Assembly: GCA_964571275.1 (NCBI GenBank) | Contig: CAZNCQ010000003.1 | Location: 17,886 to 81,885, forward strand | From: DASRQZ01 sp964571275 | GTDB taxonomy: Bacteria; Myxococcota_A; Polyangia; Fen-1088 | Direction of reading: 5' to 3' | DNA length: 64,000 nucleotides | In this document: piece by piece, positions 9,701 through 17,244 of the stretch | Layout: each line of letters opens with the position of its first letter | Numbering within the stretch: the first letter of the stretch is position 1 | Made by a program: the position numbers and the translations under genes | Notes under the pieces: model-generated | What the model was told of the DNA's origin: nothing | Databases searched by the model: none | Seen by the model: only the letters and a program-made list of their open reading frames with translations

Positions 9701-10240
9701 GCGGGGCGCGTGAATGCGGCGGGCATCGCGCTGGAGCTGCGCCAGGCGATCGAGCCCTGGTCAGTGATGGGCGAAGAGGCGAGTGGCGGCGGGCAGGTGC
9801 GCTTCGTCGACTCGTCGCTGGAGCGCGTGCAGATCAAGGTGCAGAACTTCATCCCCGAGCGCTACGTCGTCGCCTGCAATCAGCAAGCGATCGCGCTGCA
9901 GCCGACGGGAACCAGCGGCGAGCTGGTCGCGGGCGTGCGCTACCGCGCCTGGCAATTGCCAAACGCGCTGCACCCGCGCATCGGCGTGCACGCGCCGCTG
10001 ACCTTCGACCTCGTCGACACCTGGACGGGACGAGCGGTCGGCGGCTGCACCTACTACGTCTCGCACCCCGGTGGGCGCGCGCACGACGACCGCCCGGCCA
10101 ACGCGCTCGAGGCCGAGGGCCGCCGTAGCTCGCGCTTCTACGCCTTCGGCCACACCCCGGGCGCGCTGCCCGAGACGGTGTGGCAGGAGATGCCCCGCGG
10201 GGCGAAGGGCTTCCCACTGACGCTGGATCTACGGCGGTAA
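6782..10240 (+). CDS. Transglutaminase-like protein fused to DUF2126
   Basis: This 1152-residue protein starts with the bacterial transglutaminase N-terminal beta domain (about 1-95). A transglutaminase/protease core follows with the full catalytic triad: Cys184 in GHGSCRDFAW, His233 in DLHAWAEI and Asp249 in GFDATSG. From about residue 330 onward it is the DUF2126 domain, beginning at LSMGGEPTFVS and including GQGKWYPGEPLPRW. This long fused form is a known family, about 1100 residues, of unproven biochemical role, thought to act on peptides or protein crosslinks. No signal peptide is seen, so it is probably cytoplasmic. The 40-base gap to glgP suggests joint transcription, but a functional tie to glycogen is not established. 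Confidence 0.9.
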   Translation: MSITVTLHHKTKYRYDGLVQLAPHVVRLRPAPHTRTPILAYSLKVLPEQHFMNWQQDPFGNYQAHLVFPRETQELELEVDLRAELTATNPFDFFIDEHVQEYPFHYTEEERIALAPYLAILPSSGPVDRLAAELRRDVARKDRRTIDVLVDINRHIRDLLRYEIRLEAGVFSPDDTLERGHGSCRDFAWLMVQLTRRLGFGARFVSGYSIQLKADVKALDGPSGVAEDVTDLHAWAEIFLPGAGWIGFDATSGLLCAEGHLPLACTADPTSAAPVSGSYAPFGAREHDPTSTTFAVEMSVTRTIEHPRVTKPYTEDTWAAIDRLGQTIDGALEASDVRLSMGGEPTFVSIDDPDGAEWNTTALGANKRYLAGQLFQRMQALFSPGSLLHYGQGKWYPGEPLPRWALTSYFRKDGTPIWRRPELIVKDPAPGTRAVAPHPDVPRALIRTIAQLVGVDADQILPAYEDGFYYAWKERRLPVNTSLSDLRLDDPQERARLARVFEHGLTSVVGYVLPIEHAEHTRQGNRWRTGEWPLRSERLLLIPGDSSLGYRLPIDGLPWISAELRQQMHEIDPFGKLPPLPAVHRLQQPGTRAPWGYESARGGDGAPLPDPRLAGMGADGPGRRAPAGSAAGDDPFSPRAQPQSWDATVRTALCVEVRDGILHIFMPPIASTEGYLELVAAVEEAARAHDTPVRVEGYAPPRDPRIGQFAVTPDPGVIEVNIHPALSWKQLSENTTALYEEARLTRLGTEKFMIDGRHTGTGGGNHVVLGGPMPADSPFLRRPDLLRSMIGYFVNHPSLSYFFSGMFVGPTSQAPRIDEARQESIDELEIAFRQIDASPAGPVPPWIVDRIFRNLLVDVTGNTHRSELCIDKMFSPDSSSGRQGLLELRSFEMPPHARMSLVQQLLLRGLVATFWRQPYRRPPVRWGTALHDRFMLPHFLAQDLGDVVYDLNEAGYPFKPEWFTPHFEFRFPVAGRVNAAGIALELRQAIEPWSVMGEEASGGGQVRFVDSSLERVQIKVQNFIPERYVVACNQQAIALQPTGTSGELVAGVRYRAWQLPNALHPRIGVHAPLTFDLVDTWTGRAVGGCTYYVSHPGGRAHDDRPANALEAEGRRSSRFYAFGHTPGALPETVWQEMPRGAKGFPLTLDLRR

Positions 10241-10249
10241 CGACCCCGG

Positions 10250-10271
10250 GAGCCGCGGACTCGCTCGGCTC
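10250..10271. terminator. Hairpin between convergent genes
   Basis: GAGCCG at 10250-10255 pairs with CGGCTC at 10266-10271 around a ten-base loop, between two converging genes. There is no T-run on either strand, so intrinsic termination is only a possibility. Confidence 0.3.
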
Positions 10272-10304
10272 AAAGCCACCCGCCCGCAGAAGCCGGGGCG
10301 TGGA

Positions 10305-13300
10305 CTACGGTGTAACGATGACCCAAGCTTGGGACGCGCCGGTGACGGAGCTGAAGCCATAGCCAATCACGGTCTTACCGTTGGAGGAGAGGCCGGTCGG
10401 AGTCCCCAGAACGACGTTTCCGGCGTCGGCGCCGAGGCTCGCGAGCTTCGCTGACAGAGTCGTCACCGTCCCGTTGACCCAGAGCGACACGCCGTTGGCG
10501 GTCGGAGCCGCGACAGTCGTGCCATCGGCGCTCATCGCGACCGCCCCGAAGCCCGCGGGCAAGCTGGTCAGAGCGGTCGTGCCCGTGCCTAGAAGGACGT
10601 TCCAGATGTACGAAACGTTATCGTTGGCCCGGATGAGAACCTTGTTGCCATCCGAGCTGACCGCCACTCCGTTCGAGTTGGTCTCCCCCGAGATCAGGGG
10701 AACCTGCGTCATCGCCCCGGTTGCGGACGTCCAGCGGTAAGCCAGGTTGTTGCCGCTCGCGTCGAAGAACGTCCCCACAATCACCGAGCCGTCTATGCTG
10801 ATGCCGTTCGGCGAGCTTCCCGTCGAGCCGGCGATCTCGGTGAGAGTGGTCGGATTGTTGCCGGTCACCCACAGACCGGTGTGATTGCTCCCGTCGAAGA
10901 GTTGCACCGAGCCGGTCATGATGGCCGCGGTGGTGCTGGAGGCGACCAGAGCCCCCGAGGTGCCTCCGGCCGGAGGCAGGCCGATAACGACAGCGGCGCT
11001 GGTTCCCGGCCAGCGCACCGGGCTCGAATCACAGTTACCCAACGTGAAGTTTCCGTCAGGGCTCACGCCAGAAACGAAGCAATTGTTGGAGCCCGCCAGA
11101 ACCTGAAGCGGAACGGCCCCGGCACGGGTCCAACGGAAGGGAGAGATGCTGCCACCATTGACATTGAGTCCGACGACAACCGTCCCGTTGGCGCTGACGC
11201 CGTGGGCTTGGGTATTGGCGGCGAGCGCGGTGAAGACCGGCAGGTTGCAGGCGCCAGCCGAGCAAAGCAGGCCGGAGCCGCACAAAGAGTTGTCAGCTGC
11301 GTTTTGCGTCGAGCAAAGGCCGGTGCTGGTCGTGCAAACCGCGACCTGGCACGCCGCGGGCGCGGGGCAAGACGCGGGGGTGGTGCACTTGGCGATGCAC
11401 GCCGACCCCGAGCATGTGAATCCGGTCGCGCAGTCCGTGCTCGATGCGCAGCTGGTCTTGCAGGTGGTGCCGGAGCAGGCGAAGTTGTTCGCGCAGGCGT
11501 GAGCACCGGGAAGAGTGCAGCTGCCCGCCGTTGAGCACGTACCCGGGTCGACCACGTTGAGCCCCGAGCACATCGACGAGCCGCACGATACACTCTGGTA
11601 CAGACACGTGCCGTTGGTCTGGCAGGTCCCGGCGCACCCGGTCCCGTTACCCGTGCAGTCGGCGCTGGTGCAGCAACTGGCGGTGGAAATACACGTGTTG
11701 CCGCTGGTGGTGCTGCACAGCTTGAATCCCGACGCGCAGGTGGTACACAACCCCGCGCCCGAGCAGGTGAAGTTTCCGCCGCAGGATGCCGGGGCCGGGG
11801 GAACGCAGGTGCCACCACTACAAGTACCGGAGGCAACGCGGTTCGTGCCCGAGCAGGTGGGGTTGCTGCAGTTGGGGGTCGGGAGATAGCTGCACACGCC
11901 GTTGGTCTGGCAGGTCCCGCCGCAGACGGAACCGGCACCGATGCAGTCGCTGTTGGTGCAGCACGAGCTCTTCGAAATGCAGGCGCCGCTGCACGAAACG
12001 AAGTTGGTCGCGCACGGATAGCTGCAGGTGTTCGCCGTCCCGCACACGCCCGTCGTGTTGGGGGGACCGCTGGTGCAGTCGGCGGTGCTGCAGCACCCCG
12101 AGGTGGGAATGCAGAGCGTGGTCCCCGGGCAGTTCTTGAACCCCGAGCTGCAAGCGATACTGCACTTGCCGCTCGTCGCGTCGCAGGCCGCCGAGCCGTT
12201 CGACGTGGGCGTGGGGCACGACGTGCAGGTCGAGCCGCAGAAGGTGGTGCTGGTGTCCGACTGGCAGATGCCGCTGCAGTTGTGCGATCCCGTGGGGCAG
12301 ACGCCGTTGCAAGCGTTCGCCGTGGGGATGCAGGCGCCTGCGCACAGCTTGGTCGTGCTCGTGCAGGCCGGCACGCATGCGAGCCCATCGCAGGTGACGG
12401 TGCCCCCCGTCGGCGCCTGGCACGGGGTGCACGACGTCGTATCGTTCGGACCGCAGGTCGCCACAGCTTTGTTGCTGACGCACTTGCCGCCGCACAGGTG
12501 GAAGCCGGAGTTACATTGCAGCGCGCAGACCCCGCTCGTGCAGGCCGCCGCGCCGTTGGTGTCGGTGGGGCAGTTCACACAGCTGGTGCCGCACCCGCTC
12601 GGATCGTTGTCCGCCGCGCAGCGCGTGCTGGTACCGGTGCCGCAAACGTGAGTGCCCGCGCCGCAGGTGAAGCCGCACGTCGTCCCGCTACAAGAGGTCG
12701 AGCTCGCCCCCGTGGGTAACGAGCAGGCCGTGCACGCCGTCCCGCAACTGTTGACGCTGGTGTCGCTGGCGCAGATGCCGGAACAGTTGTGGGTCCCGCT
12801 GGCGCAAACCCCGCTGCAAGCGGCGTTGCTGGCGATGCAGGTCCCGGCGCACAGCTTCATGCCCGACGGGCAAGCGGGAACGCATTGCGTTCCGTCGCAG
12901 GTCACCGAGCCGCCGGTCGGCTGCACGCAGGCGGTGCACGACGTGGTTCCGCAGCTGCCCACGTCGTTGTTGCTGACGCACTTGCTCCCGCACAGGTGAT
13001 AACCGCTGCCGCACGACAGCGCGCAGTTGCCGCCCAGGCACTGCGCGGTCCCATTCGGGTCGGTCGGACAGGCGGTGCAAGCCATTCCGCATGCCGTCGC
13101 GTCCGTGTCGAGAGCGCATCCCGCACCGCACTTGTGATATCCGGTGGTGCACGCGAAATCGCATTTGCTGCCGTCGCAGCTGGCCTGGGTCGCGCCGGTC
13201 GGGACCGCACAAGCCGTGCACGAGGTTCCACAGGCTTTGACGTCCATCAGCGACGGACAGAGGTTTCCGCAGACGTGCTCGCCCGTGGGGCAGCCGCCCG

Positions 13301-13727
13301 CGCATGGGGCGTTGGCATCGATGCAAGCGCCGTGGCACAGCTGCTGGCCGTTGAGGCACATGCCGCCGCACGACTTCCCGTCGCAGGTGGCCACGCCGTT
13401 CGTCGGAGCGTCACAGGGAGTGCAGGACGCGCCGCAGGTGTGAATGTCATTGTCCGAGACGCAGCCGCCGGGACAGGTGTGGGATCCCGAGGGGCACACG
13501 GGCGCAGCCGCCTCCATGCCGGCGTCCCGACCGGTGTCGGCCGTCCGGTCGAGGGCGAGATCGACGGTGGCCCCGTCCGGGAGGACGGTCGAAGCGTCGT
13601 TGCCGCTGGCGCCCCCAGTCCCTGCGTCATACGGCAAGGTGCCGCGCGCCGACGTGCACGCGCCGCCAAAACCAGCCAACAGGAAGGCAACGAGAACGCT
13701 GCGTCTACCCAACCGCAATCTGACCAT
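10305..13727 (-). CDS. Giant Cys-rich repeat lipoprotein with C-terminal propeller-like repeats
   Basis: An exported protein of about 1140 residues. The start at 13727 gives a basic n-region, a hydrophobic core and a lipobox-like GFGGAC, so it is probably lipidated. Then come many repeats of about 35-50 residues with the pattern CxxGxHxCxxxCxxDxxxxxCGxxCxxC, which should be disulfide-bonded outside the cytoplasm. The last 300 residues carry repeats such as HGVSANGTVVVG and GISIDGSVIVG, which resemble the HAF-type extracellular beta repeats. Proteins like this are common in myxobacterial genomes and are often misannotated. Neighbours give no functional clue. The role, perhaps surface adhesion or binding, is inference only. 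Downstream it converges on the DUF2126 gene. Confidence 0.85.
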   Translation of the reverse strand: MVRLRLGRRSVLVAFLLAGFGGACTSARGTLPYDAGTGGASGNDASTVLPDGATVDLALDRTADTGRDAGMEAAAPVCPSGSHTCPGGCVSDNDIHTCGASCTPCDAPTNGVATCDGKSCGGMCLNGQQLCHGACIDANAPCAGGCPTGEHVCGNLCPSLMDVKACGTSCTACAVPTGATQASCDGSKCDFACTTGYHKCGAGCALDTDATACGMACTACPTDPNGTAQCLGGNCALSCGSGYHLCGSKCVSNNDVGSCGTTSCTACVQPTGGSVTCDGTQCVPACPSGMKLCAGTCIASNAACSGVCASGTHNCSGICASDTSVNSCGTACTACSLPTGASSTSCSGTTCGFTCGAGTHVCGTGTSTRCAADNDPSGCGTSCVNCPTDTNGAAACTSGVCALQCNSGFHLCGGKCVSNKAVATCGPNDTTSCTPCQAPTGGTVTCDGLACVPACTSTTKLCAGACIPTANACNGVCPTGSHNCSGICQSDTSTTFCGSTCTSCPTPTSNGSAACDATSGKCSIACSSGFKNCPGTTLCIPTSGCCSTADCTSGPPNTTGVCGTANTCSYPCATNFVSCSGACISKSSCCTNSDCIGAGSVCGGTCQTNGVCSYLPTPNCSNPTCSGTNRVASGTCSGGTCVPPAPASCGGNFTCSGAGLCTTCASGFKLCSTTSGNTCISTASCCTSADCTGNGTGCAGTCQTNGTCLYQSVSCGSSMCSGLNVVDPGTCSTAGSCTLPGAHACANNFACSGTTCKTSCASSTDCATGFTCSGSACIAKCTTPASCPAPAACQVAVCTTSTGLCSTQNAADNSLCGSGLLCSAGACNLPVFTALAANTQAHGVSANGTVVVGLNVNGGSISPFRWTRAGAVPLQVLAGSNNCFVSGVSPDGNFTLGNCDSSPVRWPGTSAAVVIGLPPAGGTSGALVASSTTAAIMTGSVQLFDGSNHTGLWVTGNNPTTLTEIAGSTGSSPNGISIDGSVIVGTFFDASGNNLAYRWTSATGAMTQVPLISGETNSNGVAVSSDGNKVLIRANDNVSYIWNVLLGTGTTALTSLPAGFGAVAMSADGTTVAAPTANGVSLWVNGTVTTLSAKLASLGADAGNVVLGTPTGLSSNGKTVIGYGFSSVTGASQAWVIVTP

Positions 13728-13865
13728 CGAACATGCCCTCGCTGTCATCCACCGACAAACGGCTGACTTTTAGTAGCACTTTCGCCCACGGCGCCAAAGG
13801 GATAACGAGGATTTCCCCGCTTAGTTCCCCATGAGGCGGCGCGGCGGCCAGCGATCGATCGTCAA

Positions 13866-13879
13866 GGAGCCGTGGCTCC
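13866..13879. terminator. Small perfect hairpin upstream of the Cys-rich gene
   Basis: GGAGCC-GT-GGCTCC forms a six-pair stem in the gap between the DUF2845 gene and the Cys-rich gene, both on the minus strand. It lies 3' of the DUF2845 stop. No T-run follows. The remaining bases of this gap (13728-13947) show no other signal I can support. Confidence 0.3.
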
Positions 13880-13947
13880 GATCAATCGAATGAGTCTGCG
13901 CATCACCCGGGAAACCTGCACTCCCGGAAAGATCGTGTCCCCTCGGG

Positions 13948-14322
13948 TCAACCGTTGTTGCCTCGGTCGGTCGTCCAGACCCGAATCAGACGGCCGTTCT
14001 CGAAGATCAGGTGTCGGATAAATCGATGCGGGCCAAGGTCGTAGGTCCACTCGTCGATCATCACCGAGACCGAGACCTCCACTTCCTTGGCGATGGGGAC
14101 ACCGTCGACGTACGTCCAGACGGTTCGGCGGACGGTACGATGCTCTTCGCGCGAATCGGCGGTGTCGGGATCCCCGCAGCGGTTCTGAACCTCGGGAGGC
14201 CGGTCGCCCTCTTCGACCAAGCGGCCGGTCGCGCACCGGAAGCCCTGGAACGCCTGAGCATCGCCGGCGACAGCCCCGCCCACCAGCACCGCTATCAATG
14301 TCGCCAAACCCGTTCGCGCCAT
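13948..14322 (-). CDS. DUF2845-like exported protein
   Basis: About 124 residues. A Met at 14322 is preceded by GGGAG at seven bases, which fixes the start inside a slightly longer open frame. The first 25 residues form a signal peptide ending near AQA. The mature part has FRCATGRLVEEGD and a second Cys in QNRCGDPD, followed by a WTYDLGPHRFIRHLIFENG strand set. This two-Cys, small beta-rich layout fits DUF2845, found in periplasmic proteins of proteobacteria, function unknown. The two Cys residues could form a disulfide. It stands alone between the dehydrogenase and the Cys-rich gene. Confidence 0.7.
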   Translation of the reverse strand: MARTGLATLIAVLVGGAVAGDAQAFQGFRCATGRLVEEGDRPPEVQNRCGDPDTADSREEHRTVRRTVWTYVDGVPIAKEVEVSVSVMIDEWTYDLGPHRFIRHLIFENGRLIRVWTTDRGNNG

Positions 14323-14392
14323 GACGTTCTCCCGTTTTCGCACCTAGCCTAGCCCTGAGACGTCTCCGCGCGAAAAAATATTCAAGACGCTC

Positions 14393-15148
14393 TCAGAACC
14401 CGATACGCCGCATCACGAACCGCGGCAACCAGCGGATCACCAGCATGATGAGGGCCCAGATCCCGGGTACGTACACCACCGGAGTCCCGCGGTCGATCGC
14501 GCGGCAAACCTGCGCCGCGACAGCTTCCGGCTCGCCGGCGAACGGTGGCGGACGCAAGCCTTCGGTCATTCCGGTGCGTACGAAGCCCGGCTTGACGCAG
14601 ATCGTGCGCAGCCCGCGCGCGCGGAACTTGTGGTCGAGGCCCTCGAGGTACCGCGTGAGCCCCGCCTTCGCCGCGCCGTACAGGATCACCGGCTTGCGCC
14701 CGCGCTCGCCCGCGACCGAGCTGAACACGCACAAGGTGCCGCCCCCGTGCGCCAGCAGCAGCCGCCGCGCCTCCTCGCAGAAAACGACGGTGTTGGCGAA
14801 GTCGACGGTGAGCAGCCGGCGCGCCAGCTCCGGCTCCTCCTCGAGCTTCTCCTGCGTCGCAAACATCCCCCCGGTGACGACCACCGTGTCCAGGCCCCCG
14901 AGCGCCGCGACCGCGGCGCCCAGCGCCGGCGCAAACGTCTCGGGCCGTTCGAGATCGCAGGCCGCCACGCCGACCGGCCCCACGCTCTCGCCCGCCCGTG
15001 CCTCGAGATCGTGCGCGCTGCGCCCCAGATCCTCCACGTCGCGTCCGAGCAGAAACAGCCGATCGCCGCGCGCCGCCAGCCGCCGCGCCAGCGCGCGCCC
15101 CATGCCCTTGCTCGCGCCGAGAAACGCGACCTTGCGAGTCGTTGTCAA
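14393..15148 (-). CDS. Short-chain dehydrogenase/reductase
   Basis: A classical SDR of 251 residues that should use NAD(P)H. The dinucleotide motif GASKGMG is at residues 11-17, the catalytic Ser in VFSSVAG at 143-144, and the YxxxK pair is Tyr157 and Lys161. The C terminus is hydrophobic and basic (WALIMLVIRWLP), suggesting membrane contact as seen in some SDRs acting on lipid-linked or long-chain substrates. Substrate is not predictable. It lies 43 bases beyond the 5' end of motB, on the same strand and probably outside the flagellar unit, although a read-through transcript is possible. Confidence 0.88.
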   Translation of the reverse strand: MTTTRKVAFLGASKGMGRALARRLAARGDRLFLLGRDVEDLGRSAHDLEARAGESVGPVGVAACDLERPETFAPALGAAVAALGGLDTVVVTGGMFATQEKLEEEPELARRLLTVDFANTVVFCEEARRLLLAHGGGTLCVFSSVAGERGRKPVILYGAAKAGLTRYLEGLDHKFRARGLRTICVKPGFVRTGMTEGLRPPPFAGEPEAVAAQVCRAIDRGTPVVYVPGIWALIMLVIRWLPRFVMRRIGF

Positions 15149-15191
15149 AGCGGCCGCACTCTAGCAGTGCGCCGGAAAAACTTCGCTGCTC

Positions 15192-15950
15192 CTACTCGCG
15201 GCCCGGTTCGAACTGCACGACCATCTCCACGCGGCGATTGGCCTCGTGCGCGGCGGCGGTGTTGCCCTCGACCAGCGGACGCGTCGATCCGTATCCGGCG
15301 GCCGACAGGAGCTTGCCGTTCATGTGGTGCGCGCGTTCGACGTAGCTGGCGACCGCGGCGGCCCGCGACGACGACAGCTCCCAGTTGTCGCGAAACCGCC
15401 CCGAGCCGAGACGGCTCTCGTCGGTGTGTCCCTCGATCCGCAACGGCATGTCCAGCGTCACCAGCTCCTCTGCGATGAGGTCGAGGATCGGGATCATCTC
15501 CGGCCGGATCGCCGCCTGCGACGGATCGAAGAAGTGGGCCGCCGACAGGCGCACCGTGATGCGGTCGCGCTCGGTCTCGATCTGCACGACCTGCGGCTGC
15601 GGGCGCAGCTGCAGGAAGGTCTTCAGCTTCTTCTCCATGCGCTTGCGCGCTTTCTCGGCCTCCTCCCGCTGCTTGGTCTTGGGGTGCTCGTCGAACCCGC
15701 GCTCCTTCCGACACTTGCCGCCGTCCACGGGTGGGCCCTCGAACAGCGGCAGCTGATCGATGCCGCCCGTGCCCTTGAAGTGCAGCGCGAACTTGATCGA
15801 CTGCTGCACCTGCGCCATGCGCTTGTTGTCGACGCGGCTGATCGAATAGAGCACGACGAAGAACGCGAACAGCAGCGTGATGAAGTCCGCGTACGACACG
15901 AGCCATCGCTCGTGGTTCTCGTGCTCCTCATGCTTTACTTTTTTGGCCAA
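15192..15950 (-). CDS. motB: Flagellar stator protein MotB
   Basis: MotB with MotA forms the ion-conducting stator that drives the flagellum. The 252-residue protein has a short basic cytoplasmic head and one membrane helix in SYADFITLLFAFFVVLYS, containing the ion-binding Asp22. A Lys/Glu-rich linker leads to an OmpA-like peptidoglycan-binding domain at about 125-245, with IEGHTDESRLG and the final NRRVEMVVQF. The gene is the last of flbD-motA-motB, 15 bases after motA. The coupling ion (H+ or Na+) cannot be fixed from this alone, though the pairing with a PomA-type MotA is worth noting. Confidence 0.95.
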   Translation of the reverse strand: MAKKVKHEEHENHERWLVSYADFITLLFAFFVVLYSISRVDNKRMAQVQQSIKFALHFKGTGGIDQLPLFEGPPVDGGKCRKERGFDEHPKTKQREEAEKARKRMEKKLKTFLQLRPQPQVVQIETERDRITVRLSAAHFFDPSQAAIRPEMIPILDLIAEELVTLDMPLRIEGHTDESRLGSGRFRDNWELSSSRAAAVASYVERAHHMNGKLLSAAGYGSTRPLVEGNTAAAHEANRRVEMVVQFEPGRE

Positions 15951-15965
15951 TCACTTCTCCGGTGG

Positions 15966-16754
15966 TCATTTATCTGCGGCTGCGCCGCCCTCGGCGCTCT
16001 TGGGCGGCGCGTGGTGGCCGGCGTAGGCCGCCAGCTTCTCCTCGAGCACGCGCGGGTTGAGGCCAGCCTGGATCGACAGCACGCCCTCGGCGATCAGCGT
16101 CTTGCGCTCTTTCTCGACGTGCAGCTTGCGTTTGATCTTGTTGGCCATTGGAAGAAAAACCAGATTCGCGACCCCGACGCCGTACACCGTCGCCACGAAC
16201 GCCGTCGCGATACCGCCACCGAGCTTGGACGGATCCGACAGATTCTCCATGACGTGGATCAGACCGAGCACGGCGCCGATGATACCGACGGTGGGGCTGT
16301 AACCGCCGCCGGCCTCGAAGATCTTGGCCGCCGCGACGTTCTCCTCGTTCTCGGTGTTGATCTCGGTCTCGAGCGCGTCGCGCGCGACCGCGGCGTCGAC
16401 GCCGTCGACCAGGAAGCCGACGGCGCGCTTCAGGAACGGGTCCTTGATCTCGGCCATGCGCTGCTCCAGCGCCAATACGCCCTCGCGGCGCGCGATCCCG
16501 GCCAGCTCGACGACCTGTTTGATGATGTCGCCGATGTCGCTCTTCTTGTCCCCGAACGCCATCTTGCTCAGGCCCAGGCCGCGCTTCACGTCGCTCATGG
16601 GAAACGAGACCAGGACGGCGCCGATGGTGCCGCCCAGCACGATGATGGCCGCGGTGGCCTGCATCAGCGAACCGGCGTGGCCGCCTTCCAGAGCCTGTCC
16701 GCCCAGGATGCAAGCGATCGCCAAGACGATGCCGCCTATCGTTCCGATATCCAT
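15966..16754 (-). CDS. motA: Flagellar stator protein MotA (PomA-type)
   Basis: The protein has 262 residues and four membrane helices: two near the N terminus and two after the cytoplasmic loop at about 145-200. The loop carries the charged residues that contact FliG. The conserved DPSKLGGGIATAFVATVYG segment forms the start of helix 3. The short 250-260-residue form without the long E. coli-type loop is the PomA/deltaproteobacterial type. The ATG immediately follows the flbD stop codon with no gap, so the two are translationally linked; MotB follows 15 bases later. The tail is Lys/Ala-rich. Confidence 0.95.
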   Translation of the reverse strand: MDIGTIGGIVLAIACILGGQALEGGHAGSLMQATAAIIVLGGTIGAVLVSFPMSDVKRGLGLSKMAFGDKKSDIGDIIKQVVELAGIARREGVLALEQRMAEIKDPFLKRAVGFLVDGVDAAVARDALETEINTENEENVAAAKIFEAGGGYSPTVGIIGAVLGLIHVMENLSDPSKLGGGIATAFVATVYGVGVANLVFLPMANKIKRKLHVEKERKTLIAEGVLSIQAGLNPRVLEEKLAAYAGHHAPPKSAEGGAAADK

Positions 16755-17069
16755 CTACGCCTCCTCGCCCCCGCCCTTGGCGCCGCCAGCGGGATCCGTC
16801 GCGGAAGTCGCTGATGATTGCCCCGATGGTTGCGCCGCGACGCCCAGGCTGGCCGCGTGGTCGCGCGCATCCGCACGCACACCCGGCCCCTGCAGCACGC
16901 GGTGGCGAAACTCCGCCGCTCGAGCGACCACGTCCTCGACCGATTCACGGACCATGATGCGATCCCCGGTCGTCAGCGTGATGACCGTGTCCGGTGTCTT
17001 CTCGACGGTGACGATGAGATCGGTATTGATCACCACCTCCGACCCCCCGAGCCGTGTCACAGAAATCAT
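16755..17069 (-). CDS. flbD: FlbD family flagellar protein with extended tail
   Basis: FlbD-family small proteins sit beside motA or flgE in many flagellar clusters. The first 65 residues match: MISVTRLGGSEVVINTDLI, then TPDTVITLTTGDRIMVRESV. The frame is open to 17081, but the Met at 17069 is where family members begin. The usual length is 60-75 residues; here an extra 40 residues rich in Ala, Ser and Gly follow, without any recognised motif. The stop abuts the motA start. The role in the flagellum is poorly defined in the family, and this is not the Caulobacter transcription factor of the same name. Confidence 0.85.
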   Translation of the reverse strand: MISVTRLGGSEVVINTDLIVTVEKTPDTVITLTTGDRIMVRESVEDVVARAAEFRHRVLQGPGVRADARDHAASLGVAAQPSGQSSATSATDPAGGAKGGGEEA

Positions 17070-17188
17070 TCGATTGCCCATGCCTTTCGAGCAGACCTTT
17101 CATGCCGCGATGGGCTCCGACGGCGGAGCCGTCCACGCCCTACGCGTCTTCATCGGCACGTCGCCGACAACCCTAAAAACCCACATGG

Positions 17189-17223
17189 CTCCCGCCGGCG
17201 GGAGGGGCCAACTGGCCCCTCCC
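17189..17223 (-). terminator. Paired hairpins between flgE and flbD
   Basis: GGGAGGGGCC at 17200-17209 pairs perfectly with GGCCCCTCCC at 17214-17223 over a four-base loop. An alternative eight-pair palindrome, CTCCCGCCGGCGGGAG, occupies 17189-17204 and competes with it. In the minus-strand direction a T-run (GGGTTTTTAGGG) follows around 17172-17178. This looks like a transcription terminator or attenuator after flgE. The rest of 17082-17244 shows no promoter I can support. Confidence 0.55.
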
Positions 17224-17244
17224 GCGAGCGAGCGAAGCAAGCGA

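Noticed and set aside
15246..16814. Plus-strand ORF of 522 residues across motA and motB
   Set aside because: Antisense of both stator genes, with no domain of its own.
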